NCBI RefSeq assembly: GCF_019649055.1
Contig: NW_026570249.1
Coordinates: 620,001-684,000 of the forward strand
From: Paramacrobiotus metropolitanus
Lineage: Eukaryota; Tardigrada; Eutardigrada; Parachela; Macrobiotidae
Reading direction: 5' to 3'
DNA: 64,000 nt
Numbering within the stretch: the first letter of the stretch is position 1; each line of letters begins with the position of its first letter. This document shows, one piece after another, positions 20,483 through 32,523 of this stretch. The translations under genes were made by a program, and so were the position numbers. The notes beneath the pieces were generated by a model, which was given only the letters and a program-made list of their open reading frames with translations, was not told the origin of the DNA and ran no database searches.

Positions 20483-21486
20483 ATATTACTACATCGATTT
20501 CGCCCTTAAATTGCTTAAGCTCGCTCACTGCCCTACACAAGGGGCTTCACTGTATTGTATACAGTGAAGATACAGGCCAGGCTAAACATCATAAAAGGTT
20601 CGGTGCGCGTGCAAATGGAAGGAGTTTGTTAACATAGAAGTCTACGAGACAAAACTCCTTTCTGCCCCTTAAACGAACCTGTGCTACTTCGGTTGCATTG
20701 AAACCTATCCCATTGTGTAGAGAACGTTTGTGCCGACAGACTGGTGTCTCTCTCTTCAAAAAAGTGTTACTAGGAAGGTTTGCAGAGCCGTTTAAAGAAA
20801 TCAACCACATGACCAGCGGAAATGGGCTAGTGGTTTAAAATAGGCACGTGGTCTCTGTGCTTTAACCAGGCGGCAACCATGAATGGGTTGACCAGCTCAG
20901 TCAATGGGCGCTCTGAACAAGTGGCAACTATTAGTGCCCTGACCAGCCCAGTCGATGGATGTTCACCTCGCCTCAGTCAACTCGCAACAGCAATCTGTTT
21001 TTCTTTGTAACATGAAGCCGCTTTTTATACCATTCAAAAGAGAATTGAATTTACAACAAAACTGTCGGCTCAGAATGTTGATGATTGCCTCAACTTTTCA
21101 AACTGCAAGCCAAAAAAGATGAAGTATCGAGATGCCTATGGCGCTTTAACATAGACGTTCTCTCTGTTCTCTTTCAACGCAGACTCCTTCCAAAATCAGA
21201 CCTGGCCGATGGGGCCCCGCCTGTAGTCTGTATTGTATGAAATACAGTACAGCCCCTAGAGATCCGCGTTGGCTCGCTTTACGGGCCAGCAGCTTGCTCA
21301 CCAGCAACAGCCGCTCTCTCTGTTCTATGTCTCCGCTCACTCATTCAGCTGCGCAAAGCTAAAGCCGCAGAACCGGCTTTGCGGCTGTAGCCATATTCTG
21401 ATGTCCATTTTACGTGAGTGAGCAACCAGCTGACCTGTACAGTGAGCTTAAGCAATTTACGGGCGAAATCGATGTAGCAATATTGT
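20483..21486. mobile_element. ~1.0-kb terminal-inverted-repeat element, non-autonomous
   Basis: The left arm (from 20483, ATATTACTACATCGATTTCG onward) and right arm (to 21486) are inverted copies of about 45 bp with few differences. Both include TAAATTGCTTAAGCTC. The interior has no transposase. It contains short inverted and repeated phrases such as GACCAGCTCAGTCAATGG and GACCAGCCCAGTCGATGG. A target duplication is not clear, so the superfamily is unknown. Confidence 0.6.
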
Positions 21487-22019
21487 AATATGTGTGTTTC
21501 AGCCTTTATTGTCCTGTGGTTGGTACAATTCAAGATCGTCAATACATGTAGTTCACAATTTCACAAAAACAATCAAACAAAGTGCTATGTAACTGACCAC
21601 AAGGCAACATTTTGGCGCCGCAAAAAGGGCAAGCCGACCTACACATCACAAGATCTATACTACGCGCGGCGCTCCATAGTTTTGAGATCTCTATAACCAT
21701 AAAACTTCTGGGAAAACGGACAACGCCATTAGATCCGGGAGAGTTCAGAAGTGGCCGGCATGTGTTTTTTTTATGAAGATATCGAGCCGGCATCGAGCCG
21801 GCATCAAGACCAGATTGATCCAGCCAATCTTAAAGGTCACCTTGAAACTTAAAAATATTTGCCTAGATACAATACACTAATTAAACCCAAAAATAAATAA
21901 ATTATTGTACTTATTCAAACCCTCGCGTTATTCAAACATTGCTGCCGGTGTTGACGAGCTCGAAACACGTTTAAAATCAACCGATATAAAATGTAAAAAT
22001 ATTAAATATAAAATCAATA
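21487..22019. other. Gap between repeat elements
   Basis: No gene recognised. A short direct repeat ATCGAGCCGGC occurs twice near 21780-21800. The rest is AT-rich. Confidence 0.35.
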
Positions 22020-22620
22020 CGAAAAATCACTGGACGAGTGAGTGACCGAAACACTATCACCGACCACTGAGCGGAATCTCTAGATGAGTGGGTGACCGAG
22101 CTACCACCACTGACCAATAAGAAAAATCACTAGACAAGTGAGTGTCCGAAACACCATTACTGCCCACTGAGCGGAATTTCTAGGTGATTGAGTCGTCGAG
22201 CGGGCTTTGCTCTTGCTCACCTAACGGGCTGTGCACTGGACAATAGTTGTAGCAGGGTCACATCCTCACCTAGCGATTTTTCTCGTTCCTAGCGATATTT
22301 CTTACTGGACAGGTTGAGCTGGGTCAGTCACTCACCTAGTGATTGAGTGCGTCAAAAAATCGCTAGGTGAGTGCGTGACCGAGCTATCACCACTGTCCAG
22401 TGCCCAGAACCCTTTAGGTGAAAGAGTACCGAGATACCACTACTGTCCAGTGCACAAACTCCGTTAAGTGATCTAGTGACCGAGCTACCAATACTGTCCA
22501 GTGCACAGAGCCCGTTAGGTGAACGTATGACCAAACTGCAATATTACTGAGCAAAATAGAGCAGGACCTGCTAAATTCTTAATGGGTGACCTATCTAGCA
22601 CCACTGTCCAGTCTTAGCGT
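22020..22620. repeat. Palindromically arranged ~55-60-bp repeats
   Basis: Repeated units built from GTGAGTGACCGAGCTACCAC, CACTGTCCAGTG and CCGTTAGGTGA. Units near 22030-22190 and 22355-22600 run forward; those near 22215-22350 run inverted (TCACCTAACGGGCTGTGCAC, GACAGGTTGAGCTGGGTCAG). The whole could fold back on itself. No coding content. Confidence 0.65.
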
Positions 22621-22972
22621 CCTTTTAGTTTGTAATGTGATACTCTCGTGGGTGATTAGATTCGGATGGTTTTTCGCTAAGAAAATTTAACGAAAAATGA
22701 TCTGTAAAGTCAAAGTAATTGCGTTCGACTGCACGAAACCAAAACATCCATTTTTTAATAAAATTTTTGTTATCGGGCTCTTCAGATTTATCCGTTCTAA
22801 GTTAACAATCCGTAAACCGGCCAAGGAGTTTAGAACCCAAGAAACGCGGAGGCGAAGCCGAAGCTGTTTCTTGTACAGTAATATTATTGAACGTCACATC
22901 CCTTGTCAAATTTCCTGTTGTTTTTTTATTCACTTGATACATCTTCTTGCTAGATATTTAGGCCTGGACTTT

Positions 22973-23785
22973 GGTTATTATTATTATTATTATAACGGCA
23001 CAAGAGCAGACAACCCCAAGGGGACTTCAAGTCTGGTCGAACAAAACATTTTAAATGCAATGTAAAGAGTTAAGAGAGATCCACAGACTTGAGTACGAAC
23101 TTAAAGGCAGGTACAGAACTGGCATCAAGAATTTCAGGGTTAACAGCAATAATTTTATCAAGCAGGCGCTTTAAACGCATTTCCATAGTCCACCCTCCGA
23201 TTACTTTCTTGGCCCGGGTAACTTCGATCCGTGCCGGCTTCCGCAAATTATAGCGCATGGTATTATCTTTTACTTTGACTATATCCAGGAGGTAGGCCGG
23301 AAGCGGGAACTGATTTTTGTTCCAGATCTTGAACAGCCACACCGCATCGCTCTGACGCCATCGGTCGAATATGTGAAGAATACCCAACTTCTGATACAGT
23401 TCCGGAGTAACCGGCATCTTGTAGTCAGTAATGGTTTTCAGAGCTTTACGTTGCAGTCCGGCTAGCTTGTCGCGCTCAGTCGAAGACGCTGCAGACCATA
23501 CCGGCGACTGGTGTGCGATATGGCAACCGAAGCAGGCGTGATAAAGACCTTTGCGCTGTGACATGCTGAGCCCTTGTTGTGCTCGCTTAATCATGGCAAT
23601 GCCGAAATTCCCTTTCCGTTGTACCTTTCGGAACTGCTCGCTCCACTTCAAGTGGTTATCAATCTCAACGCCGAGATATCGAACGCAACTGGCAATGCCG
23701 ACAACCGACCTAGACTGGTTGCAGGAAGAATCTATTTCTTCCGCTTCGCGCTGGTGCATACGATCAACTTGTCGGTTTAATACTT
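22973..23785 (-). mobile_element. 5'-truncated LINE fragment (RT C-terminal region)
   Basis: A minus-strand open frame (23759-23070, 229 codons) encodes the C-terminal part of a jockey/CR1-type RT protein: RYLGVEIDNHLKWSEQFRKV, then KLGILHIFDRWRQSDAVWLFK and NLRKPARIEVTRAKK. The 3' end carries reiterated TAA (plus-strand TTATTATTA at 22976-22996). It is related to, but clearly diverged from, the LINE at 8.3 kb. Its 5' truncation point abuts the TANGO6-like pseudogene. Confidence 0.75.
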
Positions 23786-24478
23786 TCCGGCAATGATGAA
23801 CAGATGAAGCCTTGTCCTATTCCAAAACTATTTTACTAGACTGCTGTCGCGAGTCCTCCAAAAAGAATCCGACATACGTGTACCTGGCCGTTATTCAGCG
23901 TTTGGAGGCCGCTTCGCTGTCCTCACTCGAATTCCTTCTTTCTTGCTCTGCTTCTGTCCGAACTTGCTTCTTTTGCGGCCAACTAGTGCATCTCTGGAAG
24001 CCGCGGTTTCCTAACGGAAAGCCTCGTCCGCATTGTTTAACTTGTTACTTGACCCCGCATCCGGCCGGTAAGCCGATAAACTCTTGAATACACTCCTGCG
24101 TGTTTCTGGCACGCGATATCGATCCGGATGTACGAACGAGTGCCATCTCGGCGTTGGCAAACGTGTGCCGAACGCTGCGCTTTGAAATAAGTGCAGTAAG
24201 GATGGAGGTGTTGAACTGCTTAATCCATACCATGGAGGCCGACCCAGAAGTGTTTTACCGACGAGCCGCGGTGTACTGTTTGTGCGAAATGGTCGATGGG
24301 ATGGGACAGGATTTCCTGGGTGTATTTGGTGATTGTGCTAAGCTGGTTTGGACTGCCTTAAAGAAGGCGAGGTTGGCGGTAGATTACACTGTGAGGATGC
24401 ATGCGGAGAAAGGAATTGATTTACTGAATGAGCTGCCATGGGCGACGGATGACGATTCCGGGCAGCTTATGCGGGTAC
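23786..24478 (+). pseudogene. Broken copy of TANGO6-like last exon
   Basis: Plus-strand sequence matching the last exon of the TANGO6-like gene at 47.6-48.4 kb. It begins near the codons for ALSHSK, retains YVYLAVIQ and LEA, then has deletions and frameshifts through about 24090. From 24100 to 24478 it is again nearly collinear (DPDVRTSAISALA, ISAVRMEVLNCLIHTME, RRAAVYCLCEMVDGMGQDF). Similarity ends where the parent reads MRVISEKRLKEL: here the copy runs into the GGCCGAA repeat. Only one parental exon is involved, so reverse transcription and DNA-level copying cannot be told apart. The long open 3' part suggests fairly recent origin. Confidence 0.85.
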
Positions 24479-24583
24479 TTTGGCCGAAATCTACTTTGGC
24501 CGAAGTGAACGACGGCCGAATTGAATGGCGGCCGAAGTGAGTCGCGGCCGAAATGAAAATGGCCGAAGTGATCGGTAGCCGAC
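24479..24583 (+). repeat. GGCCGAA-type repeat, copy 1
   Basis: A run of the phrase GGCCGAA(G/A)TGA with short spacers (TGGCCGAAATCTACT, ACGGCCGAATTGAATGG, GCGGCCGAAATGAAAATGG, GAAGTGATCGGTAGCCG). The same run occurs inverted at 32894-33018, with the same end phrase TGATCGGTAGCCG. It directly adjoins the 3' end of the TANGO6-like pseudogene. Confidence 0.7.
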
Positions 24584-27500
24584 TTTTTCAGCCGTTTCTC
24601 CGTAGACTCGTATGCTAACTCAGCGGAGCTCCGCTTTGCTGATAAGATCAGCTTCAAGGCTTTGTATATTCCACTGGCTTTGGTCTGTGGGAACGCAATC
24701 CTGCTCCCTATTTAGGTATCTATTTAGTAAAGCGCGCCGCGTTCACGCATACTGCTGCTAAAAAATCGGCCGTTTTGGACGGCGCTTCCATAGAAAATGG
24801 ATAAATAGAAGTCAGCGTGAATTCGGCCTAACTGTGTTATATACCGTTAGTAACATTTCTAGTAGCAACACCCTGTCACTGATGAGGAGAAGCTTTCAAT
24901 AAGAGCACTAAACTACCGACATCTAATCGCCGCTGTGGTAGTAATCGTTCATGACGGGAGCACTGAGCAACACATGGTCAGTGTCGCTCCCACTGTTGGC
25001 CTCCTGTTACGCCAAGATTCTCCCGCGCATGCTTTTGGAGGACGAAATCACGAGTGTGGTATTTGACGAGAAAATTCATGGGAATGATATTTTTAGAACG
25101 CATAGTCCAACCGCTAGGTTTCTGTCCGAAAATTGTCAATGTATTCGATAGCCGATGGGTGAGATAGTCGATACCATAACTTGACACGGAAAATACGTTA
25201 ATCGATACGGAAAACTAAAAATCTTATGAACTTCATGTTAGATTTATTGATTTTAAAGCCATCGTTTGTTGTGCTACAGTACACTTAACAGTAATTTAAT
25301 ACTTTTAAATGGTATGGGCATCAAACAAGCACTACGAAACCTTTCACAACTTTTCATGCCGTGCACTAAGTACTTACCTTTTGCGCGCACTGCCTTGTGT
25401 ACCATCTACTCCATTCAATACAGCACCTTTCTGTTTTTTCTTTTTTGACGAACTACCTTAGGCAGAAGTGTGACAAAACTTTGCCATTCATTTCCCGCAC
25501 CATAATTTTGCAGAGTTAACAAATATTGTAAATACTTCACCTTTATGTTGTGTGCCGACCTGTATTCTTGGATTCTGTCCATGAACTAATTACTGATTGT
25601 GGTGACCACATACAAGGCATTTTATGAGAACATTATTAAATACGGTACTGCAGAACGAGTTCTGCGCCACTGTACTACAAAATTATTCGTACGACTATTT
25701 TAAATAGACTAGCAGACCCCGCGCAAATTGCGCGGAATGAATATACTATATAATATATAGTAATGCGATAGTATACCAAAAGGCAAAATCCCATTATATT
25801 GCGTTGCTGTCAATTTCGGACACCCTGTGATGTCCGTAATGTTCTCCTGCTTGATTTAATGTTACTATTTTTCTGCCAACGCGTTTACTGTTTACTTACT
25901 GTTACTTCCGGTTTTAAAAAGTTACTTACTTAATAACTACGTACTAAGTTATAATTTTGCCTCCGGAACCAGCTCTCCGGAGTTCCGGCATAAATTTGGC
26001 GAATTTTGTTTTAAATCATAGTAAAATTTGCAATAACAGAACTTTACCTACTGGATACTATCAGCACAAAAACCTTATTACTTATTATTACAAACTACAG
26101 ACCGAAACTGTTACTTTTACTAACTTTTTAATATTAGTCGATTGGTGTCTACTCAGTAGGATACTCACTTGTCAGTAGACATTCCTACTCTGTTCAGTAA
26201 AGCAACACTGATTGAAAATCAGATTTTTCATTAATGTACCGGAAAATCTGCCTTTCACATTGACTGCAGCGATGACCTTAAACTTGCAACGCGAAATGTT
26301 GCTCCAGATCGGTCACCAGTCAGTTAAGCTTCGTGGAGTGGCTGCACAGGTGCTCTCTATTTGATGCTTACGGTATATAGGCACCTGCATTGATATAAAC
26401 TATTCATTTTATTGAAATTTTCTAAACCCAGAAACCGTTTCGCAAAATGTCATTTGCATGTTTGCTGCTTCGCGAGCTCCGCTCGCGCCGCAGCTCGGCG
26501 TCGCCTGCGGCTCCGCCTTCCATGGCAAACTGATGGAATCATTGCAAGTTTCGCAAAAGCCTCTCGTTCTCAATAACGAAGCGTTCCACCTTCGTTAACT
26601 CCAAGTTAACGCCTAAGAACCGCTAAGCAATCGCTCAAACGAAAAAATTTTGCTATATATACGTAAGTAGCATCTGATGTTCATAAATTTCGTAATACAC
26701 ATTTACTGTAAGTGCGGAGGTAACAAACAACCCAGATCATGTAAGATGTGCAGCTGACAGCATGCTGTCCTTTAATCAACCCTACTGATTACACATGCAA
26801 TGCCGCCTTTCTCGGACATCGATTTTCACAGAATATAGGTAAATCAAAAGTAAATTTTTTGGATTTAAAAATTATAACTGAGAAAGTAAATTAAAAAACA
26901 TTCAACCGTAAATGCAAAACTCCGCCCACTCCGCAAGCATCCAAAAAGGTCGCCCTTGCACGCAACAAACGCCCGTGTATACCGTGCAAGCAGCCAAAAT
27001 GATTATTTAATGCACACAGTTGAAACGGAGCAGCAAAAAAACGGCGAATCTATCCATGATAATTCCAAGGACGTTACATCAGGTGTCAAAGCAGTGTCCG
27101 TCCCTAACAGATCGAAGAGAGGCAGCGAAGTTGAGCGAACTGCTACAACCCCTGGATAGCTGTGCTGTCCTTCTCTCGGTGTATATCTCCGGGTGACTCG
27201 ATTTCTGGCAATATTATAATAGTCATGTTCACTAATTCAAATCAGCATGGACGCAATTCACACTCGAAACAGTTCGTTTATCCCGAATATAGCCATTTTG
27301 CTCCATGATGATATATCATCAACCCTCAAATCGACATTGTCCCATACTTTTGGCCTTCCGGCCGAAGTAAAACCGCTGAATCTGCATAAAACGGCATACA
27401 TTACCTAACTTAGTAAATCGGCTTTCAAATCATGAGTTAAGTATACACTAAAGGACGCATTTTAAAAAAAGGCAATAGCCATCAAAATAACAAAAAACTG

Positions 27501-28280
27501 CAAGGCCGGGCACACTGCTTCTCAGTTAAAAGTTAAACATTATAAAGGCAACCAAAATCTCTAGGATCACAACAAGTTTTTATAGTAAAGGATCACAATC
27601 AATAAACTGGTTACCAGTGACTACCACGAGTTTGGTATCCAAATTAAAAGATACCCAAAACCCGCTCATTTCGGCTTAGTCCGATGACGGGCACCACAGT
27701 ACCACAACAGTGAATTCGCGGTACGGTACGACGGAGTAGGAGTAGGAGCAAGATATCGTACATGAACGCGAACGTACGTATGAGCACGTCTGATTGCTCA
27801 AGCCACACAGGCAACACCTATAATTATTTATTATTTTGTTGTTAACGATTACAAAGAAGCTGTGATGAAACAGAGAACAGGCGCGCGGCAGGTGGGAGAA
27901 CAAAATCAACGACGTGCTGACCTGAGAAAGAACTAAAGGTAAACTAACATAAATAAGAAGCTGATTAAAATTTTACCTTGTGAAGTACTTAAGCCTGCAG
28001 CTGCGGAAATTGGATGGGCTCACGCTCAGAGCACCAGGAAAAGTCAAATTCGTTTTTGTTGGCCTATCGTAAGTTTGACTTTGATTTACTGAGAGAGCTG
28101 CAAGACCCAAACAATTGCAAGAGCCATAGCCACAGAAACAAATAAAAAAAATTAAAGATTCACCCAATTTGCACGATACAGAAGAGCTGCTGAAACCAGT
28201 TGTGCATTAGCAGATTTAAACTTTCTTGATTTCTAAAGCGGAATAAAAAAGAAAACGGGCACCGCAATATTCGCTGAAGA
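24584..28280. other. 3.7-kb AT-rich stretch without recognised genes
   Basis: Open frames here are short (73 codons or fewer) and lack family features. A compact GC-rich patch at 26465-26520 with the small hairpin GCGAGCTCCGCTCGC stands out from its surroundings. No splice-linked exons could be assembled. Confidence 0.4.
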
Positions 28281-28450
28281 CAACTACTCGTAGTCGGACT
28301 AGTCGCGAGACATATGGTCTCAGGCATTTCACCGCCGGGTCATTTAGTCGCGGGAAATTTAGTTGAAGGACATCACGCCGCCATGCATTCTGCCTAATGA
28401 CTGTTCCGACGCCAGGACATTTCGTCGCAGGACAATAAGCCTGAATAAGG
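28281..28450. repeat. GTCGCGGGACATT-type repeat
   Basis: Repeated phrases: TAGTCGCGAGACAT, TTTAGTCGCGGGAAATTTAG, GACATCACGCCGCC, GACATTTCGTCGCAGGACAA. This reiterated word style, resembling that of the GGCCGAA repeat, marks a short interspersed element. Ends undefined. Confidence 0.45.
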
Positions 28451-28677
28451 GCAATAAGTAGTGCCGCTTTCAGTTACTCGGTTGTACAACGTCACACGAT
28501 TGTACACCCTTAAGTACAGTACTTAGAAATCACAACACTTCGTCTCCCTACGTTGTAGTTACGTAGTGCAAAACAGAACACTCGAAGGACTACACATCTG
28601 ATTTTTGACAGAGCATACATACAGTAAAACGTGTACATTTGTGCACACTTTGCACTTACAGCAGGAGGTATACTTAC

Positions 28678-29429
28678 AGTATGAGGTAATTGCGAATGCT
28701 CTGCCAGTCCTCAGGATAAGTCATGGTGCTCAGCCAACGCGCATGGATAGTCGTGACCCTTGCTACCATGTCATTCGTAACCGGCGGAAAGTTGTCGTTC
28801 AAAGCACACATAAAGCGACTGGCCATGTGCATTTCGTCTTCACTGCAGGGCAACAAGAGCTTTGGAATGGTGATTTGCAGTTTGTCAATGGTCAATTCGT
28901 GTGACTGGAGTGTGAGAATTGTCATCCACTCCCGCTCACACGGTGGCAGGAGACGAGATGCGACGCCGGTAAACCACCCGTAGGTGGGCTGTACAAAGAC
29001 ATCGTACATGTGTTGACCGAAAAGGTCGGTAACTTTGAAGTTTTGCAGTACAACGAACTTGCAACAGCGCTGATACAATATAAGATTAACCGCTGCCCCA
29101 TGCTTTAGACATGACTGATTTTCTCCAAGAAATCTTAATGGCTTGACGTTAAGGTGGTCTTTGAACACAAGCAAGGGCAGCTTAATTCCCATAGCATCCA
29201 GTATTTTACCCAAAAACGAAGCGTCGTGTGGCGGGTACACTCTCAACACGGTGATACTTATAGTCGTTGCGTCGATTGAGCGGCTGAGTAGAGAGGCCAA
29301 TTTAAAGCAGGTATCGCTGTCCACCTTGATCTGGCAGCAGCTTTCGAAAGAGATGCTGACGTGTTCCATCATTTTAGAGCTGCTCAGCAGCAAGTGCCAT
29401 AAAGCGCACACTCTATACGCAAAACACAC
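28678..29429 (-). CDS. Uncharacterised F-box-like family protein, 3' exon
   Basis: 250 codons with no interruption. It starts RVCALWHLLLSSSKMMEHVS, which resembles the second half of an F-box, followed by an LRR-like or receptor-like region (LASLLSRSIDATTISITVLR) and a C-terminal block with LTIDKLQITIPKLLLPC and RFMCALNDNFPPVTNDMV. From memory this layout occurs in a multi-copy family in tardigrades; I cannot confirm it here. The apparent stop codon lies inside a good splice donor (CT|GTAAGTA, exon end 28678), so another exon should follow, but none is recognisable downstream. It probably belongs with the exon at 31146-31992, 1.7 kb upstream on the same strand. It may be a truncated family member. 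Confidence 0.45.
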
Positions 29430-30273
29430 ATACTGTACACACTGGTACTGTACACTTATTAGTAATCTTCCTTATTTATTTTATCAATAAAAAATTTTAT
29501 AACAATGAGCTTGCAGGTAGAAACTACTTCAAATGATTCAAAATTAAAAAAGTAAACAGACTGGCATGGCTGGCCCTCTTGGGGGCAAACAGCCACTGAC
29601 GCACCCCAATGTTTCAGGAGCGAACATTTTGTCTTCAATATAATTTTATCAAGTATCTTCACTCAGTGCATTCTCTTTATTGTTGTATTAATACAATGAA
29701 AAACGTCATCAAAACCAATTCAGTAAACCGTTGTCTTCTTCGAATTTCACGCTTTCCGAAAAAAATACTGTAAAATATAGTATCAAAAAGAAAAAAAATT
29801 AAATTTCGTGAGACGGAAAGCGTCATCAGCAACACCAACCATTTGTCGGTGCCTTGGTTACTCTGTACTGTAGTCTGTAGTGGTTAGTAAAGGGAAACGA
29901 CAGTTGCTGATGTTTGTTATTTCACCATGTACGAAACGTTTGACTCAGTTCTGACTCTTGAGTACTTCTTGAGGACAGCTTGTCTCTTACCGTTTGGCCT
30001 TCATTCGTGAATGCAAGTCCAAATGCAACAAAATATCGCTTAGTAGCGAAGGCGTCAAATCGCGGATGCAAACAGTCAACATCGGTGCACCAACTTCGAT
30101 ATCTAAGGAAAGAATTAAAGAAAACGGTTTGTAATCATAAATAACACTTCAGTAATGATCATATATGCAATAACTGTTGTCTTTTGACTCCACAAGCAAC
30201 CTTATAGTTTTTTAGTGTTAGTTTCACTGCCCGTACACTGTATTGTACTTTGAACTTTTTCTGCAGGATAGTA
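29430..30273. other. Intron-like gap between the two family exons
   Basis: No coding sequence. AT-rich, with short near-inverted words (TTTCACGCTTTCCG near 29747 and CGGAAAGCGTCATCA near 29815). It would be part of an intron if the flanking exons belong to one gene. Confidence 0.35.
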
Positions 30274-31101
30274 CCGGGTGGCTGAACAAAATTGCCTTCT
30301 CGGCTCATCATGGTATGCAGGATCCGGCCAATGCCTGATTAACATCATATTAGTTTCATTGGAAAGAACAAAGTTTGCAGCATAAAAAAGTGAAGTCAAG
30401 ATGACGTTAAAGAAAAGTCTGACGGTTTTATAGACTAGGGTCGGGTTGGAAGCTGGCCCGGAAGCAAAAACCCGAGCAAACCCAATTCTAACTAAAAATT
30501 CGATCCTGTTATTGAACTAACGAAAATAATTTACTGTACGTCACATCGCTACTTCGGATAGAGGGTCGTTTCTGGTTTTGTTTGCTGTAAAGAGCTGCGA
30601 TATTATAGTGATTAGTGACCGTGTTTGGTCAAGAAGCGGGGAACTGAGAGCCCGCATATTTGATTCTCGTGAAATCTGTAAGCAGACGTTTTGAAAGAAG
30701 TTTCCTCACCAATTCTTCATCATGTTATGTGGCTACAACTTGTTTCTATTTGGGCAAGGTTTCACTACATTTATCAGCCAAATAAGATAATTTTTGTTGC
30801 AGCCTGTCGTGCACCAGAAACTTCCAACGAAAATACCCAAAATACCGGATAGAAAGCCGCAATATTTTTCGAAAAGTCACGAAGTGTGCTGACTGTTTAA
30901 TTCCCCAGCACGCTTCCATGCCAACAACTTTTTTCTGTTGAAGCATGAAGTCTTTCTCTAGAGAAAACAAAGAATTCGAATAATTCAAAAGGGAAAGAAC
31001 TGCCACTCAGTTTTGTGTTTTGGAACCTGTTTTGGAACCTTTGACATGATTCTACTTATGACCTTTGAACACGGAGAAGGCCATTTTGTTCAGCCACCCG
31101 G
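30274..31101. mobile_element. 828-bp TA-flanked inverted-repeat element (Tc1/mariner-like MITE)
   Basis: The left end is CCGGGTGGCTGAACAAAATT; the right end is its inverted copy with one change. Arms are about 26 bp (continuing GCCTTCTC). Both ends are flanked by TA (30272-30273 and 31102-31103), the duplication expected for Tc1/mariner-type transposition. The interior encodes at most a short frame without transposase motifs, so it is non-autonomous. It sits between the two exons of the Tudor-like/F-box-like gene. Confidence 0.8.
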
Positions 31102-31145
31102 TATCACAATAATTTGAACAACTGAAGTTGTATTATGACAGTCTT

Positions 31146-31992
31146 CTAACCGGCTTCACAAGGGGTATTTTCGCTTGCGCGAAATGTTCGCTTATCAATA
31201 GGCGGTAAATCTGCCCGACCGGCCAGATGAGTTTCCAAGATTTTCGACAAGGTCCCAATCATCGCATTCGTTGTTTCCGCGTCGGCTGCCAGTCCAGCGA
31301 TGATAAACATGCATCCCCCCTGCTCAATGCGCAGGTGAAACCGGCACCAGTCACTCAGATATTCACGTGAGTGTAATTGCATTCGGGGTCGAAGAGCATC
31401 ACTGGCATGTTTAACGATGCGAAATTTATCGGAAGGCTCACTCAGAACGGCTTTGGCTTGGCCAAAAGAAATGAAGTGCTTGAAATACATCAAACCACTG
31501 TGACGGTCCAGCATGGATGGTCCGCTGGGTGGGATCGCACTAGACACTTGGCCTTCGTGAACGATCTGAAGGCGGGCTTTATGCACAGGAACGTTGGTAT
31601 TGGGCCCGTTGATTCTGATGTAAAACATGCAACAACCTGCGCCACAACCCTCAATTTTATTCAGCATCACGGCTGGTCGGAAGCGGAAGGGTCCATTATC
31701 TTCATCACGCAGTGCCGCATATATCTTAACATTTTGGTAACCTTCTGTGTCATAAACGTCTGTGTCCCAGTACGATGGCAGAGGCCAGAGATCTCTCATG
31801 TGTATCCAATGAGCTTCCACTATTTCGGAGTCAAAGTGGATAAAGGCATATTCGCCGTCGATATCCGTAATGTATCCCAACCACCAAGTGTCGCTACTGC
31901 TACGCACGACAACAGTGTTGTGATAGCTCATCTGGTGGGCATCCGCCAACAGGGGCTGATAATGCGGTATCGTTTCCAGTGCATAATGAAAG
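31146..31992 (-). CDS. Uncharacterised Tudor-like family protein, 5' exon
   Basis: The coding frame runs from a plausible splice acceptor (TGTTTTAG near 31993) to a stop at 31146-31148. The first in-frame ATG starts at 31931 (MSYHNTVVV). The N-terminal part, DTWWLGYITDIDGEYAFIHF followed by VEAHWIH and LWPL, has the look of a Tudor/Agenet-type barrel, a chromatin- or methyl-residue-binding fold. A Cys-rich middle (GCGAGCC) and a WCRFHLRIEQGGCMFI block follow. From memory these match the N-terminal half of the tardigrade family mentioned for the exon at 28678-29429. The segment that should join the halves, including the start of the F-box, is not found. A TA-flanked element lies between. The gene may be dead. 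Confidence 0.45.
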
Positions 31993-32523
31993 GTCTAAAA
32001 CAGAGCAGCATGTTGCTAACTAGATAGATACAGAAAAATTTGTTCATCTTTTCTTCTCGGAAACGGTGGTTGGGAAGTTTCACTGATGTTTAGACGATAA
32101 AATGCTGATTGGATTCATATCACAAAGATCATTCCAAAAGTTTTTTCCCCATTTTGCCTGCGTACCATTTCAAGTTATTCACAAACGATACTTTTTGGTG
32201 CCTAACTTACTGTAATTCCTAAGCTACACCCCGTTCACGCCAAGTTGGCGGTGTCCGTTTAAAAAATTCCCATGAACCACTAGACAATATATTGCTTTTT
32301 TTAACTTTTATGTGATAGCTGAATTTATCGAACACCATTGCAACTGCGGTTTTCAAGATTTGAGCTTGTCATGAATTAGAGGAATTTTAAAATTAGAGCA
32401 GACCACTTTCAAAATGCGCTGCAGAACAGGTATTGTGGCTTTGCTCCGCAAACATAAAATTCATTTTAAATTCCCTTTTATGACGTAGTCCAAAGACGCC
32501 AATTCTGTTGACTTGGCCATCCA

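Noticed and set aside
24583-24605. TTTCAGCCGTTT resembling the inverse of the last TANGO6-like codons
   Set aside because: Only a dozen bases match, which is within chance for this search. It is not treated as part of the pseudogene.
24878-24915. CACTGATGAGGAG near a GTC, another hammerhead-like start
   Set aside because: The required CGAAA half is absent in the following 60 bases.
26465-26520. GC-rich patch with a small hairpin, considered as an origin or terminator
   Set aside because: The stem is only 6 bp and nothing around it supports a function.
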